In this document: positions 1-9,113 of the stretch, one piece after another
Numbering within the stretch: position 1 is the stretch's first letter
How the letters are laid out: each line of letters opens with the position of its first letter
DNA from: Paenibacillus lemnae
GTDB lineage: Bacteria; Bacillota; Bacilli; Paenibacillales; Paenibacillaceae
Direction: 5' to 3'
Length of the DNA: 64,000 nucleotides
Assembly: GCF_012933385.1 (NCBI RefSeq)
Contig: NZ_JABBPN010000001.1
Coordinates: 372,001-436,000, forward strand
Program-made: the position numbers and the translations under genes
Notes under the pieces: model-generated
The model's input: only the letters and a program-made list of their open reading frames with translations
The model's database searches: none
What the model was told of the DNA's origin: nothing

Positions 1-234
1 GGCACGGCGCATGACGGCGGTAAGCGCAGCTGTAAACAGCTCAGGTTTACCTTTGTAGTAATAATATATGGAAGCCTTCGTGACACCACAGGCCTTGGCA
101 ATCTGCTGCAGCGATACAGCTTCATAACCCAGCTCCATAAACAGCATGGAGGCTTTGAAAAGTACGGTTTCCTGAACCGATGGCTCCTGCTCCTTGCGCT
201 TGGGTCTGCCGGGCGTTCGAAGATTGGATTTCAT
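1..234 (-). CDS. TetR/AcrR-family transcriptional regulator (N-terminal part, cut by window edge)
   Basis: The reverse strand from the ATG at 234 encodes about 78 residues and runs off the window. After a basic lead (TPGRPKRKEQ) there is a TetR helix-turn-helix: residues 29-34 read FMELGY, followed by SLQQIAKACGVTKASIYYYY and a KxELF step, the usual order in this family. The ligand-binding half lies outside the window. It is divergent from the MMPL transporter at 466, with 231 bp between them containing two inverted repeats, so it probably represses that transporter and possibly itself. The family call is firm. The ligand is unknown. Confidence 0.9.
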   Translation of the reverse strand, partial: MKSNLRTPGRPKRKEQEPSVQETVLFKASMLFMELGYEAVSLQQIAKACGVTKASIYYYYKGKPELFTAALTAVMRRA

Positions 235-270
235 GATGGATTCCTTCTTTCTTTCGATCTGCAAAAAGAA

Positions 271-321
271 CCATTTGATAATTAACCTTCCGGTATATAT
301 AATTAATTGCGGACCAAATGG
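271..321. promoter_or_regulatory. Imperfect palindrome between divergent tetR and MMPL genes
   Basis: Outer arms CCATTTG (271-277) and CAAATGG (315-321) enclose two A+T-rich copies of ATAATTAA in inverted sense. It lies just upstream of the tetR start and could hold the promoter and operator of the regulator. The operator role is inference from position. Confidence 0.3.
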
Positions 322-392
322 ACATCGCTAAAGAGACGTGATGGTCTGCTGTATAAAAAGTTTAAACCGGAATCATGATTCTGAACTAGATT

Positions 393-415
393 TTGACAAA
401 AGGCTATACCTTTTG
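393..415 (+). promoter_or_regulatory. Candidate operator: perfect CAAAAGG/CCTTTTG inverted repeat overlapping a TTGACA box
   Basis: CAAAAGG (397-403) and CCTTTTG (409-415) are exact 7-bp inverted arms around a 5-bp CTATA centre. They overlap a TTGACA hexamer at 393-398. The size and symmetry suit a TetR-family dimer and would place repression on the MMPL promoter. The matching -10 box is weak, so the promoter assignment is tentative. Confidence 0.4.
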
Positions 416-465
416 CAAGTGTACACCGATTCTTACATGGATGAAAGAAGGAGGACAGGTTCCCA

Positions 466-2700
466 ATGAAAGAACATACCGGATTTGGCCGTTTTGTCGC
501 AGGCCCGAAAACCAAGTGGGTCACGCTGGCTGTGTGGGTTGTGCTTGTCGCTGTGTTAAGTGTGGCATGGCCAATGGTAAATGAGAAAGAAACCAATAAT
601 GCGCCAAACCTTCCGGAAGACAGTCCGTCTGTCCAGGCCGATCTGGTGGCGGCCCGTGAGTTTCCGAGCGGAGAAGGACTGCCCGCGCTTCTGGTGTGGC
701 AGAGAACGGGAGGCCTCAGCGATGAGGATCTGGGCAATATCCAGAAGCTGTATGCCAAGCTGACGGAAGATCCGGTACCGTATCAGGCGGGTGAAGTGAT
801 CCCTTTTGATAAGCTCCCGCTTCCCGCTTTGAAGCAGCAGCTCTCAGAGGATGGAGAATCTCTTGTCACGCCGGTGTTTTTTGAAGCATCGGCAGGTGCA
901 GAGGGAACAGAGGAAGGGCTGAACCGGGTCAAGGAAATGACGACAGAAGCTTTCGGTGCCAATCCTTTTGACCAGGACCTGAACGGCACGGAGCTCGCCG
1001 CACGCATCACAGGTCCGGCAGGCATATCGGTAGACGCTACCGGCCTGTTCCAGGATGCAGACGTCTCGCTCTTGATAGCTACCGTAGTGCTGGTCCTCGT
1101 TATTTTGCTGCTGATCTATCGGTCACCGGTGCTGGCCCTGATTCCGCTGGTTGCTGTCGGCTTTGCCTATGGTGTGATCAGTCCGGTGCTCGGCTACATG
1201 GCCGGAGAGGGATGGATTACGGTAGACAGCCAGGCGATTGCCATCATGACGGTGCTGTTGTTCGGTGCAGGCACGGATTACTGCCTGTTCCTGATCTCGC
1301 GCTTCCGCCAGGATCTATATGAGGAGAAGAGCAGGAAAAAAGCTTTGTTTAAAGCTTTGACGCAAACCTCAGGCGCTATTGCGATGAGCGGTATTACCGT
1401 TATTGCGGCTATGCTGGCACTGCTGTTTGCGGAATACGGTGCTTATTACCGGTTTGCCATTCCGTTTAGCGTAGCCATTCTCGTCATGTTTATTGCAAGC
1501 CTGACCCTCGTTCCCGCCATGCTGGCGATTCTCGGCAGAGGCTCATTCTTCCCGTTTGTACCTCGTACACCGGAGATGGAAGAAGAACGTGCACGCCGAA
1601 AGAACAAGCCTGTTAAGCATCGGAAAAAACAAAAGGACGATGCCATCGGCCGTCTGGCTACCCGCAAGCCTTGGACCATTACGCTGGTCGGTCTGGTGCT
1701 GCTGGGATCGCTGGCCGCGGTAACCCCGCAGCTCCGGTTTACGTATGACCTGCTGTCTTCCTTCCCGGAAGATATGCCTTCCCGTGAAGGCTTTAATATC
1801 ATTGGCGACAAATTCTCGCCGGGTGATCTTGCTCCGGTGAAGGTCATGGTTGATTCAACGGGTCAAGAGGTCAATCTGCAGGAGTCGCTGTCTGGCCTGT
1901 CATTCATAAGCGATACTGGGGAGCCGGCTCAGGGAGCTGTGAATCCGAACATTGCTGCCTATGACGTGAAGCTGGCCGTAAATCCTTACGACCAGGAGGC
2001 GATGGACCGCATTCCTGAGATTCGTTCGGCAGCAGAGCAGGCACTGGGTGATGCCGGCGTTTCAGATCCTGCTTCCAAGGTGTGGATTGCCGGACAGACG
2101 GCGACCCAGTACGATACAGAGGTAGTCGGTGAGCGCGATATTATGGTGGTCATCCCGTTCATCATCGGGTTTATTACCCTGCTGCTGCTCCTATATCTCC
2201 GTTCGATCATCAGTACCTTGTACCTGATGCTTACGCTTATCCTGTCTTATTTCTCAACACTGGGGCTGGGATGGCTTATCCTGCATTACGGTCTGGGTGC
2301 AGAAGCGATTCAGGGAACCATTCCACTGTATTCCTTCGTATTTTTGGCTGCGCTCGGTGAAGATTACAACATCTTCCTGATCTCTAGCATCTGGAAGAAG
2401 AGCCGCAGTATGCCGCTGAAGCAGGCGATCCGCGAAGGTGTGCATGAAACGGGACCTGTTATCACTTCGGCGGGATTGATCCTGGCAGCTACCTTTGCAG
2501 TGCTGGCCACGCTGCCGATCCAGGTATTAGTGCAGTTCGGTGTGATTACGGCGGTCGGAGTTCTGCTGGATACCTTTATCGTTCGGCCGCTTCTGGTCCC
2601 TGCAATTACGACACTGCTGGGGAAATGGGCGTTCTGGCCGGGTAAAGCTCCGGAGCAGGTTGATGATATAGAGCCTGAGCCGGTGCCGGCAAAAGGCTGA
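466..2700 (+). CDS. MMPL-family (RND superfamily) membrane transporter
   Basis: 744 residues. The layout is typical of MMPL/YdfJ-type exporters: one N-terminal membrane helix (about 20-40), a large extracellular loop, a block of five helices beginning near residue 195, a basic cytoplasmic linker (about 365-395, EEERARRKNKPVKHRKK), then a second copy of helix, loop and five helices. The paired motifs GAGTDYCLFLISRF and GEDYNIFLISSIW occur once in each half, as expected for a pseudo-duplicated RND-like proton-driven exporter. The start follows AGGAGGACAGG at good spacing. It is divergent from a TetR regulator, so drug- or lipid-like substrate export under TetR control is likely. The substrate cannot be read from sequence. 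Confidence 0.93.
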   Translation: MKEHTGFGRFVAGPKTKWVTLAVWVVLVAVLSVAWPMVNEKETNNAPNLPEDSPSVQADLVAAREFPSGEGLPALLVWQRTGGLSDEDLGNIQKLYAKLTEDPVPYQAGEVIPFDKLPLPALKQQLSEDGESLVTPVFFEASAGAEGTEEGLNRVKEMTTEAFGANPFDQDLNGTELAARITGPAGISVDATGLFQDADVSLLIATVVLVLVILLLIYRSPVLALIPLVAVGFAYGVISPVLGYMAGEGWITVDSQAIAIMTVLLFGAGTDYCLFLISRFRQDLYEEKSRKKALFKALTQTSGAIAMSGITVIAAMLALLFAEYGAYYRFAIPFSVAILVMFIASLTLVPAMLAILGRGSFFPFVPRTPEMEEERARRKNKPVKHRKKQKDDAIGRLATRKPWTITLVGLVLLGSLAAVTPQLRFTYDLLSSFPEDMPSREGFNIIGDKFSPGDLAPVKVMVDSTGQEVNLQESLSGLSFISDTGEPAQGAVNPNIAAYDVKLAVNPYDQEAMDRIPEIRSAAEQALGDAGVSDPASKVWIAGQTATQYDTEVVGERDIMVVIPFIIGFITLLLLLYLRSIISTLYLMLTLILSYFSTLGLGWLILHYGLGAEAIQGTIPLYSFVFLAALGEDYNIFLISSIWKKSRSMPLKQAIREGVHETGPVITSAGLILAATFAVLATLPIQVLVQFGVITAVGVLLDTFIVRPLLVPAITTLLGKWAFWPGKAPEQVDDIEPEPVPAKG

Positions 2701-2726
2701 TTAAGAATACAAAACAATGAAAGAAT

Positions 2727-2765
2727 AAAAGCGGATCCCGTGTTTTGGGATTCCGCTTTCTTTTG
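2727..2765 (+). terminator. Intrinsic terminator after the MMPL gene
   Basis: AAAGCGGATCCC and GGGATTCCGCTTT form a stem with a short loop, followed by CTTTT. Confidence 0.75.
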
Positions 2766-2793
2766 TGATAAGGGTATACAAAAGATGGAAGCT

Positions 2794-2824
2794 ATTGTAG
2801 AGGGCATATCGATTGCACTACAAT
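2794..2824 (+). promoter_or_regulatory. Candidate promoter with palindromic boxes upstream of NCS2 permease
   Basis: TTGTAG (2795-2800) and TACAAT (2819-2824) are 18 bp apart. The boxes lie within inverted arms ATTGTAG and CTACAAT. This is a reasonable SigA promoter, and the symmetry may be coincidental. No purine riboswitch was seen in this interval. Confidence 0.35.
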
Positions 2825-2853
2825 GGAACCATTACAGCCGAAGGGATGTTACC

Positions 2854-4164
2854 ATGCTCAACAACAGGTTCAGACTTAAAGAACGAAACACCACGATGAA
2901 AACCGAAATCCTGGCAGGCTTGACCGTTTTTTTAACGGTAGCTTACATCATTATCGTCAATCCGATGATTCTCAAGGATGCGGGCGTGCCGTTCGACCAG
3001 AGCTTTACTGCCACCATTGCCGCCGCCGTCATCGGAACGTTGTTTATGGCTTTCTTCGCCAATTATCCTGTCGTGATTGCACCGGCGATGGGTTTGAACG
3101 CTTATTTCACGTATTCCGTGGTGGGAGGCCACGATATTCCCTATATGGTCGGATTTTCGGCTGTTTTTATATCGGGGATTATTTTTCTGCTTATCTCGCT
3201 GACCTCACTGCGTACCCGGCTGATTCAGGCGATCCCGGATAATCTGAAGCATGCGATTGCAGCAGGGATCGGCCTCTTTATCGCCTTTATCGGCATGCGT
3301 TTGTCCGGTATTATCACCGATCATGAAACCAATCTGGTTACCTTGGGAGATTTCACCGAGCCTGGCGTTGCGCTGACTCTGGTGGGTATTGCCGTGACCA
3401 TTGCGCTGTTTGCTCTGAACGTTCAAGGCGCATTATTTATCGGTATGCTGATCACCGGGGTGTTTGCCTGGATCACCGGGCAGCTTCACTTTGATCAGGG
3501 GGTGATGTCTCTGCCCAGACTGCCGGAAGGGATCCTCGTGTATAATCCGCTGACCTCCATTCAGGATGTGGTGGAGTATGGATTGTACAGTGTCGTATTC
3601 TCCTTCCTGCTGGTCATGCTGTTTGATACGACAGGCGCCATGCTGGCCATCCTGAAGCAGGCCGGTTTGCTCAAGAACGGCAGGCTGGAGCGGGCAGGCA
3701 GTGCATTTGCCGCAGACTCTGTCGGCACGATCGTCGGCTCCATGCTCGGTACCAGTCCGACTGCGGCCACGGTGGAATCTGCAGCCGGCGTAGGAGCTGG
3801 CGGCAAGACCGGCATCGCCGGCATCACGGTCGCTGTACTTTTTGCTGCCGCCGCTTTCTTCAGTCCGCTCATTGGTTCACTGTCCGGCGTAGCTGCCATT
3901 ACAGCACCAAGCCTGATTATTGTAGGCTGTATGATGATTCGAAGCGTCTCCGAGATCCAGTGGAACGATTTCGAAGAGGCTTTTCCCGCTTTTCTGGTGA
4001 TCATCAGCATGCCGCTGACTTCCAGCATTGCCAACGGGATTGCGCTCGGATTCATCTCTTATCCTGTGATGAAAATAGCCAGGCGCAAATTCAAAGAAGT
4101 GCATCCCTTTGTCTATATTTTTGCGCTGCTGTTTCTCGTCCAGCTGATCTTTTTCGCCCATTGA
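2854..4164 (+). CDS. NCS2-family purine/xanthine permease
   Basis: 436 residues from the ATG at 2854. An upstream in-frame extension to 2740 overlaps the preceding terminator and is not used. The N-terminus (RFRLKERNTTMKTEILAGL, then a membrane span ending IIIVNPMIL) is the signature opening of AzgA/PbuG-like permeases. The motif APAMGLNAYF and a later LGTSPTAATVESAAGVGAGGKTG segment match conserved substrate-site regions of the family. About a dozen hydrophobic helices are visible. It probably imports adenine, guanine or hypoxanthine by proton symport. It stands alone with its own promoter and a weak ribosome site (AAGGGATG). Confidence 0.92.
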   Translation: MLNNRFRLKERNTTMKTEILAGLTVFLTVAYIIIVNPMILKDAGVPFDQSFTATIAAAVIGTLFMAFFANYPVVIAPAMGLNAYFTYSVVGGHDIPYMVGFSAVFISGIIFLLISLTSLRTRLIQAIPDNLKHAIAAGIGLFIAFIGMRLSGIITDHETNLVTLGDFTEPGVALTLVGIAVTIALFALNVQGALFIGMLITGVFAWITGQLHFDQGVMSLPRLPEGILVYNPLTSIQDVVEYGLYSVVFSFLLVMLFDTTGAMLAILKQAGLLKNGRLERAGSAFAADSVGTIVGSMLGTSPTAATVESAAGVGAGGKTGIAGITVAVLFAAAAFFSPLIGSLSGVAAITAPSLIIVGCMMIRSVSEIQWNDFEEAFPAFLVIISMPLTSSIANGIALGFISYPVMKIARRKFKEVHPFVYIFALLFLVQLIFFAH

Positions 4165-4258
4165 TTTGCAGCGAAGGAGGCAGCAGGAAAGCAGGAATAA
4201 CAGACGGCAAGCTTCATACAATAGTCAAATGATGTGAACACGAATATGCCCTTAAACG

Positions 4259-4286
4259 TTGCAACTTTAGGAAAATCTTCTATAAT
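4259..4286 (+). promoter_or_regulatory. SigA-like promoter TTGCAA-N16-TATAAT
   Basis: -35 TTGCAA (4259-4264) and perfect -10 TATAAT (4281-4286). Initiation near 4293 rules out the longer reading of the next gene that would begin at 4234. Confidence 0.6.
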
Positions 4287-4311
4287 GATGTGTATATTTA
4301 TAAAGGGAGCC

Positions 4312-4773
4312 ATGATATTTTTGAAAAAATCCGTACTCAACCGATTGGTTTCGGAATTGATTCGCCGGTCGGGCAGCGGAGTTTCGGTCAAGCTTGAATC
4401 CCATTTTCCGGGGGGCCGGTTAATCGGCGGGAAATACGGGATGGAAACGCACGCCGTTACGATGTATACCGAAGTCATTAAGCAGCAGTGTCTGCAGGTG
4501 TTTGGCTCACTGGATGCGGTTTATGATTATTTTGCGGTTGTTCTGGCCCATGAGCTGGGACATGCAGCAGATCAGCACTTGGCGGCGCTCTGTGACAGAT
4601 TGGATGCCGCGATGGATGAACGCACCCGGACCGAGATCCTACTGCAGATTGAAGAGAATGCATGGAATCATGCCATGCCATGGTTGTTGGATGTCGATCC
4701 GGCATTCACAGACATGATTGTTGAACAGTCACTGGCGCCCTACCGTGAAGAGCTTGCCCCGGTCATCGCTTGA
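4312..4773 (+). CDS. Small HELGH-motif protein, putative zinc metallopeptidase-like
   Basis: 153 residues if read from ATG 4312. A TTG at 4321 is an alternative start, because the AAAGGGAG site lies 2 nt from the ATG and 11 nt from the TTG. The only strong motif is HELGH at residues 80-84 (H80-E81-x-x-H84), the zinc-binding signature of many metallopeptidases. A following acidic QIEENAWNHA stretch (about 112-121) could supply a third ligand. There is no signal peptide or membrane span, so it should be cytoplasmic. It is flanked by its own promoter and a strong terminator and so is monocistronic. I do not recognise a named family, and substrate and role are unknown. Confidence 0.75.
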   Translation: MIFLKKSVLNRLVSELIRRSGSGVSVKLESHFPGGRLIGGKYGMETHAVTMYTEVIKQQCLQVFGSLDAVYDYFAVVLAHELGHAADQHLAALCDRLDAAMDERTRTEILLQIEENAWNHAMPWLLDVDPAFTDMIVEQSLAPYREELAPVIA

Positions 4774-4814
4774 ACCAAGCGCCTGGACAGGAACACGAAG
4801 ACGTCAACCTATGC

Positions 4815-4862
4815 CAAAAAGGCAGGATCATCCCGCATGGGACAGCATCCTGCCTTTTTTTA
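4815..4862 (+). terminator. Bidirectional intrinsic terminator between convergent genes
   Basis: AAAAAGGCAGGAT and ATCCTGCCTTTTTTT form a long stem with U-tracts usable on both strands. It serves the HELGH gene and the opposing FAD/Rieske gene. Confidence 0.85.
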
Positions 4863-4863
4863 T

Positions 4864-6420
4864 TTAGTCTTCCTCTGGATCCAGCTTATTGAGTGGCTCT
4901 ACAGCAGGACCCTCGAGCACGCTGCCGTCATACCCAAAACGGGAGCCGTGGCACGGGCAGTCCCATGATCGCTCGCCTTCATTCCAGTGCGTTTCACATC
5001 CCATATGTGTACAGGTCGTGTCCACCAGAAAAAGCTTGCCCTGTTCATCCTTGTACGCCCCGGCCCGCTGGCCATTATGACGAACTACCCCTGCTTCACC
5101 CGGACCGATGTCTGAAATTTTATCATGGGTCATGTCGAATTTGCCGGAGATCAGTTCTTTCGCTACACCTGCATTTTCAACGACTAGTGTCTTCAGGCTA
5201 GGATCACTTTTGAAACGGGATGGGGAGAACAGCTCGCTGTACCGGTTATCCTGTCCCAGAAGCTGGTCTCTGAGAATCAGGGCGGCCGCTGTTCCGTTGG
5301 TCATCCCCCATTTCCGGTATCCGGTAGCGACGTAGACGCGGTCTTCCTTGGAGGTCAACTGGCCAATGTAAGGCAGGTTGTCGAGCGTAATGAGATCCTG
5401 TGTGGACCAGCGGTAAGGAATGCTGCGCGCACCGAGGAGTTCCCCGCCGAACACTTCCAGATTCTCGTAATGCCTGTGGGTACAGTCGCTCTTGCCCGTA
5501 GGATGATCTTCACCGCCCACCAGAACCAGTTCTTCGCCCTGGTATGTTACAGACCGCAGGGAACGAGCAGGCTGATCGACGCTCAGGTACATACCGCCCG
5601 GATAGGCAGTTTCCGGCTTGATGGCCACCACGTACGAGCGGTCAACATGCAGCCGGGCAAAATACATGCCTTTTCCGTCGTAAAACGGAAAATGGGATGC
5701 GGAGACAGCCTGTTGACAAGTGATCTTATGCTGTCCGCGCTCGGTGTACAGGATGACCGGTCCGTCTGTATCCGCCTTCTCGTCTATCGTGGTATTTTCG
5801 TAGATGGTTCCGCCCAGCTTCAAGAACTCCTGCACCATAGCCTTCAAATAGGCGAGCGGGTGGAAGCGGAACTGTCCCGGCATCTTGATCGCGCCGGTAA
5901 CTTGAATCGGCAGGGGAAGTCGGTCTGTCCACTCTCCCGGAATACCCAGCTTCTTATAGGCCTCATATTCATCTTCCAGCTGCGATTTTGTTTTGTCATC
6001 TTCTGTGGTGTATATATACGCATCCTCTGTCACCAGATCACACTCGGCACCCAGCTCTGCCGTCAAATTCCGAATAAAGTCCATCGCCTCGGCTCCGGCT
6101 TCGTAATACAGACGCGCATTCTCCTCGCCAAAGTGATGCATGAGCTCATTATAAATCATGCCATGCTGGGTTGTGACCTTCGCTGTCGTAAATCCGGTCG
6201 CCCCGTCCAGTATCCGTCCGGCATCCAGCAGCGTTACCCTGCGGCCTGCTTTAGCCAGCAGATAAGCTGTCGTGATCCCTGTAATGCCTGCGCCAACGAT
6301 TGCAATATCGGTTTCGATATCTTCTGCCAGCCGCGGGAAAGCCTTAAGATCCGTTGTCGCTCTCCACAAGGATTCCGGGAATTTCGGCAAGCCGCTGCTT
6401 CGTTTCATGTCCTGTTCCAT
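4864..6420 (-). CDS. FAD-dependent oxidoreductase with C-terminal Rieske [2Fe-2S] domain
   Basis: 518 residues. Residues about 38-68 hold a Rossmann FAD-binding motif (AIVGAGITGITTAYLLA ending in an acidic residue), starting a DAO/glycine-oxidase-like domain. The C-terminus is a complete Rieske domain: C470-x-H472, 15 residues, then C488-x-x-H491, with the sequence CPCHGSRF. This fusion architecture is common in Bacillales and Paenibacillus (YhfW-like) and implies electron transfer between the cluster and flavin. The substrate is unknown. The start ATG follows AGGAGGC at 9 nt. It is a single gene, convergent with the HELGH gene. Confidence 0.93.
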   Translation of the reverse strand: MEQDMKRSSGLPKFPESLWRATTDLKAFPRLAEDIETDIAIVGAGITGITTAYLLAKAGRRVTLLDAGRILDGATGFTTAKVTTQHGMIYNELMHHFGEENARLYYEAGAEAMDFIRNLTAELGAECDLVTEDAYIYTTEDDKTKSQLEDEYEAYKKLGIPGEWTDRLPLPIQVTGAIKMPGQFRFHPLAYLKAMVQEFLKLGGTIYENTTIDEKADTDGPVILYTERGQHKITCQQAVSASHFPFYDGKGMYFARLHVDRSYVVAIKPETAYPGGMYLSVDQPARSLRSVTYQGEELVLVGGEDHPTGKSDCTHRHYENLEVFGGELLGARSIPYRWSTQDLITLDNLPYIGQLTSKEDRVYVATGYRKWGMTNGTAAALILRDQLLGQDNRYSELFSPSRFKSDPSLKTLVVENAGVAKELISGKFDMTHDKISDIGPGEAGVVRHNGQRAGAYKDEQGKLFLVDTTCTHMGCETHWNEGERSWDCPCHGSRFGYDGSVLEGPAVEPLNKLDPEED

Positions 6421-6644
6421 TCACATCAGCCTCCTTATTGTATACATGTTATTGATCCGTGTCCCTTCTGGGCTCGTCAACCATTATTACCACCATGAGG
6501 TAAAAAGAAACCGATATCATCCCCGCGGCCGAGGGTGTTTCCCCTACTGCAGGTTTCTTTGGATACATAATGTGGAGTCTTTTTGAAGAAAATACCTTGA
6601 AGATCAATATACGGACTCCACTTCACGGAATGAGGGAATGTAAC

Positions 6645-7994
6645 ATGTCATCACACAAAAGTCATGCGCAGCAGACCCGGGAATGGCTGCTGAAGCAGCT
6701 GGAAAATGTCGGGGACAAGGAAGAGTGCACGCTTTCGATCGGACAGGATCAGGCTGTTCTGATCTATCTGAAAACCATGACCGACCCGATAACCGTTCAG
6801 GAACAGCTGGTGAACCGGTTTTATGAACTGAATGACCTGGACCAGTACCATAACTTTGTGTCATCCTTTCCTTCTGTTAAAGAAGCGAAGGACCAGGACG
6901 AACTGCTGGGAAGCTTGCTGAAAGGCCAAGTGATTGTATGTATTGGGGATCAAATGTATATGTTTGATGCGCTTCTGGTGCAAGGGGCCACCGTGTCCGA
7001 TGCCAAGACCGAGAATGTCATTCAAGGCCCGACAGATTCGTTTACAGAAAGCCTGGATACGAATATGAACATGATTCGGCGCCGCTATCAGAGTGCGAAT
7101 CTGAAAGCTGAATATATGGCCATCGGGAAGCTGTCACAGACCCGGATTGCGATACTGTACGACGATTTAAGGGTGGATAAAGCAGTGCTTAAAGAATTAA
7201 AGGAACGGCTGGACAACCTGGAGGCGGATGTCATTCAATCGGCATCGGAGATCGAGCGGTTTACGATGACTCCGAAATGGCGGCTGTTTCCTACGATGAT
7301 GCTCAGTGAACGGCCGGATCGGACCGTGCTGAACCTGTCACAGGGAAAAGTTGTAGTTGTGATCGATACCACGGGGTATGTCATTCTGCTACCCGCTATT
7401 TTCAATGATTTCTTTACTGCCATGGATGATCAGATCCAGCTTCCGCCCATTGGCTGGTTTCTGAAGGCCGTGCGATATATAGGACTGGTGGCTACTTTGC
7501 TGCTGCCCGCGCTGTACGTAGCGTTTACTTCCTACAATCCCGAGATTTTAAAGATGCAGATTGCGCTGCTGATCGCCGGCAGCCGGGCAACAGTTCCCTA
7601 TCCTTCCTTTGTCGAAGTGATATTCATGCTGCTGGCCATGGAGTTTCTGACCGAGGCCAGTGTCCGGCTTCCGAAAGCGATCGGTCCGACAGCGACCACG
7701 GTAGGTGGTCTGATTCTGGGAACGGCAGCTACGGATGCGGGCCTGGTCAGCAATATTATGATCATTCTGGTCGCAGCTGTTGCAATTACCAACTTTGTCA
7801 TCCCCATGTCCATGATGAGCTTCGGGATCCGATTAGCCAAATACGGATTTATCATGCTGGCAACCTTCTTCGGACTTGTCGGCATCGTACTTGGCATCAT
7901 CAGCATGATTCTGTATCTGGCCAGCCTGAGGAGCTTTGGAAAACCTTATTTGAAAATGTTCGCCATTCGAAAGTTAACGGAGGAGGGGAAGTAG
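6645..7994 (+). CDS. Spore germination protein, GerA-type A subunit (GerKA/GerAA-like)
   Basis: 449 residues from ATG 6645, which follows GAGGGA at good spacing. Upstream in-frame ATGs at 6570 and 6630 lack such a site. A soluble N-terminal half of about 240 residues is followed by the membrane half with conserved family segments (LPPIGWFLKAVRYIG, PYPSFVEVIFMLLAMEFLTEASVRLPK, IGPTATTVGGLILG). It is the first gene of an A-B-C germinant-receptor operon; the B subunit starts on the next base. The complex sits in the spore inner membrane and triggers germination on nutrient binding. Forespore (SigG) control is expected, but no clear SigG box was identified. Confidence 0.95.
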   Translation: MSSHKSHAQQTREWLLKQLENVGDKEECTLSIGQDQAVLIYLKTMTDPITVQEQLVNRFYELNDLDQYHNFVSSFPSVKEAKDQDELLGSLLKGQVIVCIGDQMYMFDALLVQGATVSDAKTENVIQGPTDSFTESLDTNMNMIRRRYQSANLKAEYMAIGKLSQTRIAILYDDLRVDKAVLKELKERLDNLEADVIQSASEIERFTMTPKWRLFPTMMLSERPDRTVLNLSQGKVVVVIDTTGYVILLPAIFNDFFTAMDDQIQLPPIGWFLKAVRYIGLVATLLLPALYVAFTSYNPEILKMQIALLIAGSRATVPYPSFVEVIFMLLAMEFLTEASVRLPKAIGPTATTVGGLILGTAATDAGLVSNIMIILVAAVAITNFVIPMSMMSFGIRLAKYGFIMLATFFGLVGIVLGIISMILYLASLRSFGKPYLKMFAIRKLTEEGK

Positions 7995-9113
7995 GTGGTC
8001 AGAAGTGTCTATTTCTACTATCTTTTTCTGCTCAATGCGCTGATGAACCTGGTCAATTTTGTGCCCAGGATTCTAATTGGAGACCGTTTCGATGGAGCCG
8101 TGATGGGGGTGATGCTGGCCATTCCGATCGGCATGCTGTTCATGTATCTTTTTGTACGAATGATCACCAAATTTCCCGGACAGGGTTTTCCTGAAATTTT
8201 TGCTAAATACCTGCCCGGTTGGCTGGGAAAGTTGATCCTTTTCCTGCTGGCCTTTGTCTGGTTCTCGGCAAGCTCGGTCACTTTGGTGGGATTTATGGAT
8301 GTGACAGGCAGATATATTAGCCCGGATGTATCACCTTATACCATTCTTATAGGTTTTTTGGCTGTTGTCTGCCTGGGGGCAAGGCGAAGCTCGGAATCCA
8401 TTTTGTATGCGCTGGAAATTATTTTGTTCATTATGGTGCCGCTGATTGTTTACATGACATACCGCGCGATCAGCAGTCCGTATTTCCAGTGGGATGCCGT
8501 CAAGCAGGTACTGACTTATTTCTGGACCGCACCGACGCTGACTTCTGTCGCTGCAGCTACATATATCTTCAGCGGGTATGCCAATGTGGTTATCTTCAAT
8601 CGTGTCTTTCAAAAGCTGCGCGTCCGCCACTATTGGGCCATTGCTTTGATAGGGGGAATGACCGCTGTCATGGCTATGCTTGCTCCTGTCGGTTTTCTGG
8701 GTGCGGAAGGGGCCGGGTTCCATGTATACCCTGCGTTCTCGACGGTAGACTCACTTCGCATCCGTTACTTCATTATTGAACGAATGATTTATATATTCTA
8801 TGTCGTCTATCTCTGCCTTTCGCTGGTGAACTCTATTATCCACTGGCATGTGGCTAAAGAGATGGTCCTGGGTGCAATCGAGAAGCCCGTTTCCCGTTCT
8901 CAGGATCGAGGTCCTTCCCAGAAAAAAAGGGATACCAAAGAGTGGTGGATCCTGGCGTTCTTTTCTGCTGCGGTGATGGTTGGCGCATCTCTTATGGATC
9001 AGTTTTCAAATAATCTCATTGGGATCTGGTTTCTCAATATGCGGTTGTGGGCGGAGCTGCTGTTGTTAATTCTGCTGGCATTTTGTGTGCTGCGGAGGAG
9101 GTCAAGGGCATGA
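7995..9113 (+). CDS. Spore germination protein, GerA-type B subunit (GerKB/GerAB-like)
   Basis: 372 residues with ten hydrophobic helices, a member of the amino acid/polyamine transporter-like GerAB family that holds the germinant-binding pocket. The GTG start directly abuts the A-subunit stop, with the GGAGGGG site inside the A gene. The 3' end overlaps the C-subunit start by 4 nt (ATGA), so all three are translationally coupled. Typical features are the early MNLVNFVPRILI helix and a long basic loop near residues 295-315 before the final two helices. The germinant is not predictable. Confidence 0.95.
   Translation: MVRSVYFYYLFLLNALMNLVNFVPRILIGDRFDGAVMGVMLAIPIGMLFMYLFVRMITKFPGQGFPEIFAKYLPGWLGKLILFLLAFVWFSASSVTLVGFMDVTGRYISPDVSPYTILIGFLAVVCLGARRSSESILYALEIILFIMVPLIVYMTYRAISSPYFQWDAVKQVLTYFWTAPTLTSVAAATYIFSGYANVVIFNRVFQKLRVRHYWAIALIGGMTAVMAMLAPVGFLGAEGAGFHVYPAFSTVDSLRIRYFIIERMIYIFYVVYLCLSLVNSIIHWHVAKEMVLGAIEKPVSRSQDRGPSQKKRDTKEWWILAFFSAAVMVGASLMDQFSNNLIGIWFLNMRLWAELLLLILLAFCVLRRRSRA

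Noticed and set aside
2700..2853. Purine riboswitch before the NCS2 permease
   Set aside because: The characteristic loop and junction sequences are absent; only a terminator and a candidate promoter are seen.
5470..6498. 342-codon open frame on the plus strand
   Set aside because: Fully antisense to the FAD/Rieske gene, with no ribosome site or domain; Cys/His/Arg-rich shadow composition.
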